From assembly GCA_016715995.1 (NCBI GenBank), contig JADJXF010000019.1, positions 1 through 64,000 on the forward strand: a stretch of 64,000 nucleotides of DNA, written 5' to 3'. The translations under genes were made by a program, and so were the position numbers. The notes below the pieces were generated by a model, which worked only from the letters and a program-made list of their open reading frames with translations, had not been told where the DNA came from and did no database searches. Source of the DNA: Flavobacteriales bacterium (GTDB lineage Bacteria; Bacteroidota; Bacteroidia; Flavobacteriales_F; PHOS-HE28). This document shows, one piece after another, positions 57,968 to 64,000 of the stretch (its first letter is position 1; every line of letters starts with the position of its first letter).

Positions 57968-59470
57968 TCAGTCGTCCCACACCCTCAGCCGGCTCCCTTT
58001 CTCCGCTTCGGCCTTTGCGCGATGGAAATGCGCGCCCAGGCCCCGACTCGGGAGCGGAGCGGGCGAATGCGCCAGGATGCCATCGTTCAGGAGGTACACC
58101 GCAGGCAGGTTGCGGATGCGGAGGTCATCGCGCAGCTGCAGCTCGGCTTGCGCGCGGAGCCAGCGGAAATCCATGCCCGGATGCGCCTTCACGTACGCGC
58201 GCATCGCCTCGGGATCCTGGTCCAGGCTGATGGCGATGATGGGCACGAGCGTTTTGTATTCCGCATGCAGCTGCTCCATGCCCTGCATCTCCAGGTCGCA
58301 ATAGCTGCACCAGCTGGCGGTGAAGACCACGCATACCGGTCCGTTCAGCATCGAGTCGATCTGCACGTCGCGGCCACGCAGGTCCTCCAACCGCATCGGC
58401 GGGAAGCGCTCGCCCACGCGCATTGCCGTCAGGTCCCAGAGCATGTTCGCGGCGATGAGGCGATGCTCCGGATAGGATGACCGCTCGCTCACGGACTTGA
58501 GCATCGCTTCGGCGCCCGCGCGCTGCACGACCTTCCCATGATACTGCTGGTAGAGAAGGTCGATCATCACCAGCTCGCAGCGGCGATCATCGTCCTTCAG
58601 GAAATCGTTTCGGGCGAGGAGCGCCTTCAGGCTGTCCGGGTCGCCGTGCTCGAACGCGCGCGTGAGCGCTCCGGCATCGGTCTGCTGCGCGAGCAGGAGG
58701 TGCTCCGCGTAGAAGGTGCGCAGGAAGCGCACGAGTTCGGGGTCATCGTACACGATTGCACGGTCTTTCACGTATGCTGCGAACTGCTCCGCCTCATTCA
58801 CACGGGGGCCATGTCGGAGGCCCGCGAAACTGCTCGTGAGGTAGTGCGCGAACCAGGGATCCCACACCTCGCGGTAGAAGTGGCGCACCTTCCGCTCGAA
58901 GCTGTCCACGCGCGCCTTGCTCCATGTTGGCATCACGAAAAGTGTGGGCGGCCTGCGCACGCTATCAGCCGGTGCGCCCGCATCCTTGCGTTGCACGCCC
59001 ACGGCCTGCATGCCTGCCGCTTGATCCGTGGCGAGGTCCTCGCTCACGAAGCCATCGATGCGGGCGTTCAGGTCGCTCGTGAGCGCATTCACGTCCAGTG
59101 GATCGAGGTCGTGGAACAAAAGACTGGTGCGCGTGGTGCCGCTCAGGCTGCGCGCTGTTCCGGGGGCGGGTGGCAGGAACTCGACCGTGTACGATGCGCC
59201 GGGCCGGGCGTACAGATCCGCGAAGACCTCGCCAATCCGCAACCTCAATTTGGTCGTGCCGGTAACGGGCGCGGCAAGCGCGGCCTTTCCATCATCGGCG
59301 ATGAGCGCGCTGGCGATGCGTGAGGTGCGCAACGTGAACAGGTCATCGTAGCGGTACAGCAGCACGGGTTGGCCGGCGTAGCGAGGGGCCAGGACATTGA
59401 TCTGTACCTCCTGTGCAAAGGCCGAGAGCGTGAGCAGCAATGTGAACGGTAGCAGAATGCCCCTCTTCAT
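57968..59470 (-). CDS. Secreted thioredoxin-like protein
   Basis: The 500 residues start with a signal peptide (MKRGILLPFTLLLTLSAFAQ). The first 340 residues have no recognised domain, with a helical mid-part. The C-terminal thioredoxin domain (about 355-500) has the redox motif W-C388-S-Y-C391 in FTASWCSYCDLEMQ and ends with the cis-Pro loop RNLPAVYLLN. This is the TlpA/AhpC-like arrangement of Bacteroidota periplasmic thiol proteins. Its ATG overlaps the coaD stop by 4 bases. Confidence 0.85.
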   Translation of the reverse strand: MKRGILLPFTLLLTLSAFAQEVQINVLAPRYAGQPVLLYRYDDLFTLRTSRIASALIADDGKAALAAPVTGTTKLRLRIGEVFADLYARPGASYTVEFLPPAPGTARSLSGTTRTSLLFHDLDPLDVNALTSDLNARIDGFVSEDLATDQAAGMQAVGVQRKDAGAPADSVRRPPTLFVMPTWSKARVDSFERKVRHFYREVWDPWFAHYLTSSFAGLRHGPRVNEAEQFAAYVKDRAIVYDDPELVRFLRTFYAEHLLLAQQTDAGALTRAFEHGDPDSLKALLARNDFLKDDDRRCELVMIDLLYQQYHGKVVQRAGAEAMLKSVSERSSYPEHRLIAANMLWDLTAMRVGERFPPMRLEDLRGRDVQIDSMLNGPVCVVFTASWCSYCDLEMQGMEQLHAEYKTLVPIIAISLDQDPEAMRAYVKAHPGMDFRWLRAQAELQLRDDLRIRNLPAVYLLNDGILAHSPAPLPSRGLGAHFHRAKAEAEKGSRLRVWDD

Positions 59471-59931
59471 GGCGTTTGGTGCATGTCCATCGGGACGAAC
59501 GCGGAGACGTTGGCCTTATTGGCGATCAGCTCGCGCACGATCGTGCTGCTGATGTGCGCGTGCTCGGGAGCTGAAGGCAGGAAGATGGTCTCCACAGCGG
59601 CCAATTGGCGGTTCATCAGCGCGATGCTCCGCTCGTAGCCGTGATCGGTGCTGTTGCGCAGGCCGCGCAGGATGTAACCCGCGCCGACGCGCTTGCACAA
59701 ATCAACAGTGAGGCCCTCGAAGGCGATCACCTCCACCTTCGGCTCATCCCTGAACACCTCCTTCGCCCAGCCCGTGCGCTCGGCCTCGGAGAACATGGTG
59801 CGCTTGGTGGTGTTCACCCCGATGCCGATGATGAGCCGACTGAACAACGGCAGCGCGCGGCGCACGATGCTCACATGGCCGATGGTGATCGGGTCGAAGG
59901 TGCCGGGGAAGACGGCGATGGGGGCGCTCAT
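59467..59931 (-). CDS. coaD: Phosphopantetheine adenylyltransferase
   Basis: Fourth step of coenzyme A synthesis, adding AMP to phosphopantetheine. The 154 residues have the nucleotidyltransferase motif FPGTFDPITIGH (about 8-19), IGIGVNTTKRTMFS, the region VGAGYILRGLRNSTDHGYER and the C-terminal ISSTIVRELI. Complete. It overlaps both neighbours by 4 bases: its ATG lies in the rsmD stop and its stop in the thioredoxin start. Confidence 0.96.
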   Translation of the reverse strand: MSAPIAVFPGTFDPITIGHVSIVRRALPLFSRLIIGIGVNTTKRTMFSEAERTGWAKEVFRDEPKVEVIAFEGLTVDLCKRVGAGYILRGLRNSTDHGYERSIALMNRQLAAVETIFLPSAPEHAHISSTIVRELIANKANVSAFVPMDMHQTP

Positions 59932-60476
59932 GCGGTGGGGGCTGGTGGTGCGAAGAAGCTGAACTGCACCAGTCCGTAGGACCGCTGCCGCTTGAAGCCG
60001 GGCAGGTGGGCGAGGCTCACCTTGTCCATGTGCTCCACGATCAGCAGGCCGTCGGTGCCGAGCAGCCCGGCTTGAAGCACCAAGGTAGGGATGCGCTCGA
60101 TGCCCTCCATCGCGAAAGGTGGATCGGCGAACACGATGTCATAGACGCCGCGCTGCGCATTCACGAAGGTGAACACGTCGCTCTTCACCATGCGCCAACG
60201 CTGCTCATCGAGGTCCCGTGCCGTTCGTTGCATGAAATCGAACAGGCGCCGGTCGCTCTCCACGCTGATCACCTCATCGGCGCCCCGCGAGAGGAACTCC
60301 AGCGAGAGGTTGCCGGTGCCGGCGAAGAGATCGAGCACGCGGATGCCCTCGAGCGGCACGGTGTGATGCAGCACATTGAAGAGGCCCTCCTTCGCGAAAT
60401 CGGTGGTGGGCCTGGCGTCGATTCCCGGCGGCGGATGCAGGCGCCGGTTGCGGTATCGGCCGCCTATGACACGCAT
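59928..60476 (-). CDS. rsmD: RsmD, 16S rRNA (guanine-966-N2)-methyltransferase
   Basis: The 182 residues start MRVIGGRYRNRRLHPPPG, the typical RsmD N-terminus, then RPTTDFAKEGLFNVL, the SAM-binding RVLDLFAGTGNLSLEFLSRG, and the catalytic IVFADPPF (NPPF-type). It methylates G966 of 16S rRNA during ribosome assembly. It overlaps the 3' end of the DUF3822 gene by 13 bases and the coaD start by 4. DUF3822-rsmD-coaD is a recurring Bacteroidota order. Confidence 0.93.
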   Translation of the reverse strand: MRVIGGRYRNRRLHPPPGIDARPTTDFAKEGLFNVLHHTVPLEGIRVLDLFAGTGNLSLEFLSRGADEVISVESDRRLFDFMQRTARDLDEQRWRMVKSDVFTFVNAQRGVYDIVFADPPFAMEGIERIPTLVLQAGLLGTDGLLIVEHMDKVSLAHLPGFKRQRSYGLVQFSFFAPPAPTA

Positions 60477-61270
60477 GCGAACTGCTCGGTGAGGGCCAGC
60501 CAGCGCGAAGCGTCGTTGATGGTCGCGTCGGAGGGTGATCCCTGCTGCATTGGACCAGCCTCCTCGGCCAAGGCGAAATAGCGGTGCAGCAAGCTGACCT
60601 CGTGCGCGGCGAGGTGCGTGCCGCCATGCAGGACACGCACGCTGGCGGGAGACAGGCCGCAACCATCGGCGGCGAGCAGCGCGAAGTAGAGCAGGTCCTG
60701 CGAGCTGCGGGCCGGGTAGGTGTTGCTCAGCAGCAATCGGCCGGCCTGCGCCATCGCCACATCCAAGCGGTCGTGGCTGCGGTGCAGGAGCATCACCGGT
60801 CCTCCCATCGAGCGGGCCAGCGCACCACGCAGCATCAGGGAACAGAGCGGGACCGGGCGCGCGTTAGGGTAGCGGTCAAGCACCTGCCGCTCGTGCTCAT
60901 CGTCGTGCACGTAGATGCAGGTGGCGCCGATGTCGGGCACGGGCTCATCGCGCAGCGCGCCCGTTGGAAGCCCGCCGTGAACGAGGCTGAGGTGGTGCGG
61001 CTCGGAGCCGGGCTCCAGGGCACCTTCCGGAACCAAGGTGCTCCATTCGGGCAAGGTCACGAACGAAACCGAGACGGGATGCGCTGGCAAAGTCGCCGCA
61101 TCGAGCGCCGAGACCCCGTGCGCCCACTGCAAGGCGACCACCTGGCCATCCTCCACGGCGTGGGCAGCCCACGCACGGAGTTCCCCCGCTACGAGCAAGC
61201 TCAGATGCCAAGCGCGCTCCTGCGCGGGGACATAGCGAGAGGCGGTCCACGATCCCTGATCCATTGCCAT
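60464..61270 (-). CDS. DUF3822 protein
   Basis: Roughly 268 residues. Bacteroidota-restricted family with an actin-like ATPase fold suggested for relatives (related to the PilM-like group); no function known. Visible conserved parts are HLSLLVAGELRAWA, PVMLLHRSHDRLDVAMAQ, GRLLLSNTYPARSSQDLLYF and ALLAADGCGLSPAS. A start at 61264 (two codons later) is also possible. Upstream of rsmD, the normal position of this family. Confidence 0.8.
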   Translation of the reverse strand: MAMDQGSWTASRYVPAQERAWHLSLLVAGELRAWAAHAVEDGQVVALQWAHGVSALDAATLPAHPVSVSFVTLPEWSTLVPEGALEPGSEPHHLSLVHGGLPTGALRDEPVPDIGATCIYVHDDEHERQVLDRYPNARPVPLCSLMLRGALARSMGGPVMLLHRSHDRLDVAMAQAGRLLLSNTYPARSSQDLLYFALLAADGCGLSPASVRVLHGGTHLAAHEVSLLHRYFALAEEAGPMQQGSPSDATINDASRWLALTEQFACVS

Positions 61271-61299
61271 TCGGTCTTGCGGCCAACGGGCCGCTAGGG

Positions 61300-62052
61300 T
61301 CAATCGCCCGTCCAGTTGCCGGCAAGGGTGGCCTTCTCCAGGCTGCCGAACATCAGCGTATCGCCGACCACCAACGGTGTGGGATCCTTGCACACCACCA
61401 CAGGCGTGTTGCGTCCCGAAGAGGTTATCATGCCTGCGGTGAGCAGGAAGGGTTTGCCGGACACCGGCGATTGGATGAACGTGGCAGGGTCGAAGGGATA
61501 GACCCGCCCTTCCATGGCCTTGCTGGTACGGAAGGTGGAATCGAGCACCGGCACCCGGATGGTGTCGCGCACGATCAGCTTCAACTCGAGCGCCGCCCGT
61601 TCGGTAAGCGTGTCGGGCACTTGGCCGATAGCGCGGATCATCGGATAGGTGCCGCTCTTCACGAACTCCTGCAGCACCTGCAGGTTGCCGGTGTAGACGC
61701 CATTCGCCTCCTTGTATTTCTCCTGCGCCTTGCGGATGTCCTTCAGCCCCTGCACGATCTTGGAGTCATAGGCACTCTTCTCCTTGCGGAACTCAAGCAC
61801 CTCGGCAACCGAGCGGTAGTTCCGGAATGCCAGGAACAAAGAAGCCACGAGGCACAGCATGCCGATCGCCAGGCCGGCCTTCCGGGTGATCATGCCGAGT
61901 TGCAGCAGCAAGGAGATCACGCCGGTGAGGAGCGTCAGGAAAGCGCCCAGCTTCACCCAGGTGTTCTGCCCCGAGATGAGGGAGAGTAGCAGCACGGCGC
62001 CGCCAAGGATGATCAACAGGACTGGGAAGACATATCCGCCAATGCTCTTCAT
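61300..62052 (-). CDS. Membrane protein with predicted coiled coil, unknown
   Basis: The 250 residues begin with about three helices (YVFPVLLIILGGAVLLLSLI; LGAFLTLLTGVISLLLQLG; GLAIGMLCLVASLFLAF), then a charged helical stretch (FRKEKSAYDSKIVQGLKDIR and KAQEKYKEANG) and a beta-rich C-terminal domain. No family recognised, but membrane proteins of this kind occur near rsmD in Bacteroidota. It diverges from the helicase gene. Confidence 0.75.
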   Translation of the reverse strand: MKSIGGYVFPVLLIILGGAVLLLSLISGQNTWVKLGAFLTLLTGVISLLLQLGMITRKAGLAIGMLCLVASLFLAFRNYRSVAEVLEFRKEKSAYDSKIVQGLKDIRKAQEKYKEANGVYTGNLQVLQEFVKSGTYPMIRAIGQVPDTLTERAALELKLIVRDTIRVPVLDSTFRTSKAMEGRVYPFDPATFIQSPVSGKPFLLTAGMITSSGRNTPVVVCKDPTPLVVGDTLMFGSLEKATLAGNWTGD

Positions 62053-62151
62053 GATGGTTGCTGGAAAGGCCCGTGAAGGCGGTCAAAAGTAGAATAATTT
62101 CACCCCGTGCCCGGGCGCGATGGCTGCCTCGCCGGAGCCGTTGCCTCACTG

Positions 62152-63621
62152 ATGTCCCCCGCTGCGGGCAAGCCCCTCACCGACCTCGCCCACTTGTTGC
62201 GCGGAGCATTCGCGCATGAGGCCACGGCGGGCCAGGAACGGGCCATCGAGGCCATCGCGCGGCTGCTCGCCACCGACCGTGAGCACGCCACGCTGGTCCT
62301 TCGCGGCTACGCTGGAACGGGCAAGACCACCTTGGTGGGCGCATTGGTGAAGGTGCTGGCCCGCGAGCGCTTGCCCATGGTGCTGTTGGCGCCCACAGGT
62401 CGTGCGGCCAAGGTGCTCGGCGCGCATGCCGGCCGGGAGGCCAGCACGATTCATCGGCGCATCTACCGGGTAGGTGATGGTGAGGACGGTCCTGGCGTGA
62501 GCCTGACGCCGAACAAGGAAGCTGGCGCTCTCTTCATCGTGGATGAGGCCAGCATGATCGGGCCGGGCAGCGAAGGCGCCTTCGGGGACCGCGACCTGCT
62601 GCGCGATCTCATCGAGCACGCCTTCGCCGCGCCGCGCTGCAAGCTGCTGCTCATCGGTGATCCCGCGCAGCTCCCGCCGGTCGGCAGCGACCACAGCCCA
62701 GCGCTGAGCGTGAAGGACCTGCGCGCGCTCGGCCTTGCCGCAGGCGTAGTGGATCTTACGGAAGTAGTGCGTCAGGCGGAGGCTTCCGGCATCCTGCTCA
62801 ACGCGACCGCGCTGCGCGAGACGCTGGGCGCATCGGTCGCTCTGGGCGAGACGGCCCCCGACGCGCAGAAGACGCCGACGGCCATCGCCGTCCCCCGCTT
62901 CACGGCATTCCCCGATGTTGTGCGCATCGATGGGCACGACCTGCAGGACGCACTGGAATCGGCCTATGCGCGCGAGGGCGACGATGAGGTGTGCGTGATC
63001 TGCCGGAGCAACAAGCGTGCGTATCTCTACAACCAACAAGTGCGCGCTCGCATCCACGGGTACGAGGAGGAAGTGAGCCCGGGCGACCGGCTCATGGTGG
63101 TGCGCAACAATTACCTGTGGGCCGGACTGAACGGCAAGCCTTCGTTGATCGCCAACGGCGAGCAGGTGCTGGTGAAACGCCTGCACCGCGAGGAGGGACG
63201 CTACGGTTTGCGCTTCGCGGACATGACCATCGGCTGGTGGAACGGCAACGAGGAGCGTGAGCTGGAGGTGAAGGTGATGCTGGATACGCTGGCCAGCGAA
63301 GGACCGGCGTTGCCGCAGCCACGCATGAAGCTCCTGGCGCAATCGGTGCTGGCAGGTGTCGAAGCGCGCACGCGAGGTCAGCGCTTCAAGCTGCTGCGCG
63401 AGGATCCGTACGCGAACGCGCTGCAGGTGAAGTACGCGTACGCGGTCACCGGGCACAAGGCGCAGGGCGGGCAGTGGCGCGCCGTCTTCGTCGATCAGGG
63501 CTACGTCACCGAGGAGATGATCGACCGCGAGTATGTCCGGTGGCTCTATACCGCCGTCACCCGCGCCAGCCATCAATTGTACCTGCTCAACTTCCACCCG
63601 CGCTTCTGGGGCGAGGAGTGA
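62152..63621 (+). CDS. RecD-like superfamily 1 DNA helicase
   Basis: The 489 residues have Walker A GYAGTGKTT (about 52-60), VLLAPTGRAAKVLG, the DEAS Walker B in LFIVDEASMIG, LLLIGDPAQLPPVG, and the C-terminal motifs AVTGHKAQGGQW and YVRWLYTAVTRAS. It is shorter than RecD or RecD2 and corresponds to the Bacteroidota AAA-family/UvrD-C2 helicase often found near rsmD. Probable role in DNA repair or recombination. The ATG at 62152 is likely; a GTG at 62107 would add 15 residues. Confidence 0.9.
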   Translation: MSPAAGKPLTDLAHLLRGAFAHEATAGQERAIEAIARLLATDREHATLVLRGYAGTGKTTLVGALVKVLARERLPMVLLAPTGRAAKVLGAHAGREASTIHRRIYRVGDGEDGPGVSLTPNKEAGALFIVDEASMIGPGSEGAFGDRDLLRDLIEHAFAAPRCKLLLIGDPAQLPPVGSDHSPALSVKDLRALGLAAGVVDLTEVVRQAEASGILLNATALRETLGASVALGETAPDAQKTPTAIAVPRFTAFPDVVRIDGHDLQDALESAYAREGDDEVCVICRSNKRAYLYNQQVRARIHGYEEEVSPGDRLMVVRNNYLWAGLNGKPSLIANGEQVLVKRLHREEGRYGLRFADMTIGWWNGNEERELEVKVMLDTLASEGPALPQPRMKLLAQSVLAGVEARTRGQRFKLLREDPYANALQVKYAYAVTGHKAQGGQWRAVFVDQGYVTEEMIDREYVRWLYTAVTRASHQLYLLNFHPRFWGEE

Positions 63622-63636
63622 GCGGCGCCGTCGTGG

Positions 63637-64000
63637 TCAATCCATGGCGAAGGGCTGGACGACGAGACCCGCTTCCACTTCGTTTTCCGTGGCGAGGCTG
63701 ATGATGTGCGACTGGCCGATGGGCCAAGTGCGTACATGGTAACATTGGGCCGCGAGGCGCTCGAAGTCGTCATGGGTGATGGTCATCTCATTGCGCGCGC
63801 GGTTCACGCCGAGGGAGCGGAGGTCCTCCATGATGCCGACGCCGCTCGCCTTGAGGATGGCCTCTTTGCGCGTCCAGTATTCCAGGAAGAGCCGCTTCGC
63901 ATCCGGGCTCTGACCGATCTCCGCAATTTCCTCCGGCGTGAAGTAGTGGTTGCTCACGGCGGCATGGTCCACAGCGCGGCCCATGGTCTCCAGGTCAACG
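63637..64000 (-). CDS. 4'-phosphopantetheinyl transferase, partial at right edge
   Basis: The visible part includes VDLETMGRAV at the edge, then NHYFTPEEIAEIG, FLEYWTRKEAILKASGVGIM and HIISLATENE. These match Sfp-type transferases, with the magnesium-binding DxE (partly visible as DLE) and W-T-R-K-E-A. The enzyme attaches phosphopantetheine from CoA to carrier proteins. The 5' end lies beyond the window. Convergent to the helicase gene, 15 bases apart. Confidence 0.85.
   Translation of the reverse strand, partial: VDLETMGRAVDHAAVSNHYFTPEEIAEIGQSPDAKRLFLEYWTRKEAILKASGVGIMEDLRSLGVNRARNEMTITHDDFERLAAQCYHVRTWPIGQSHIISLATENEVEAGLVVQPFAMD

Overview
The window is 64 kb of high-GC bacterial chromosome from a member of the Bacteroidota, most likely the Flavobacteriales or a close relative. 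The evidence is the type IX secretion (T9SS) genes gldJ, porU and porV with a PorP/SprF-family protein, the lpxC-fabZ fusion, five secreted proteins with T9SS type A C-terminal sorting domains, Bacteroidota-restricted families (DUF5522, DUF3822) and several TAnnTTTG/TAnnTTCG-like promoters. Genes are densely packed, often with 4-base ATGA overlaps. I saw no rRNA, tRNA, CRISPR array, transposase, integrase or prophage.

Layout. 0-10.5 kb: end of an L,D-transpeptidase, then the T9SS locus, with porP-like, gldJ and murF on the minus strand diverging from porU, porV and ispF. 10.5-15.5 kb: a DUF4956 membrane protein with a VTC-type polyphosphate polymerase, then cdd, pdhA, a small lipoprotein and pdhC. 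15.5-16.5 kb: a small methyltransferase gene cut by about 610 bases of almost pure G/C homopolymer. 16.5-26 kb: two tandem paralogous membrane proteins, recG, a YhhN protein, a sterol-desaturase-family protein and pheT. 26-33.7 kb: an ECF sigma factor coupled to a membrane/barrel protein, a Cys-repeat T9SS cargo protein, hutU, another cargo protein and DUF5522. 34-40.6 kb: LysM glucosaminidase, truncated haemoglobin, ktrA, ktrB and a large anchored protein, nearly all frameshifted as sequenced. 40.6-45.5 kb: lpxA, lpxC-fabZ and lpxD, DUF2911, a Cys/His-rich peptide and a small TPR-like protein. 45.5-49 kb: sdhB, sdhA and sdhC of the actinobacterial Sdh1 kind. 49-56 kb: a secreted sulfatase, two more cargo proteins and an HD phosphohydrolase. 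56-64 kb: mnmD, pyrE, a Nudix protein, a thioredoxin-like protein, coaD, rsmD, DUF3822, a RecD-like helicase and a phosphopantetheinyl transferase that runs off the edge.

How the genes connect. The PorU/PorV/GldJ/PorP-type proteins belong to the machine that exports and anchors the five sorting-domain proteins found here. LpxA, LpxC-FabZ and LpxD make the first lipid A intermediates, MurF finishes the peptidoglycan precursor, and PdhA, PdhC and Sdh feed carbon metabolism and respiration.

At least nine otherwise conserved genes carry frameshifts, mostly one- or two-base changes, several in short homopolymers, including core T9SS genes. With the G/C block, this points to consensus errors in the assembly rather than gene decay. 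I found no clearly novel multi-gene system. The best candidates for follow-up are the sigma/inner-membrane/barrel pair, the tandem membrane paralogues, the Sdh1-type complex and the heptamer inverted repeat.
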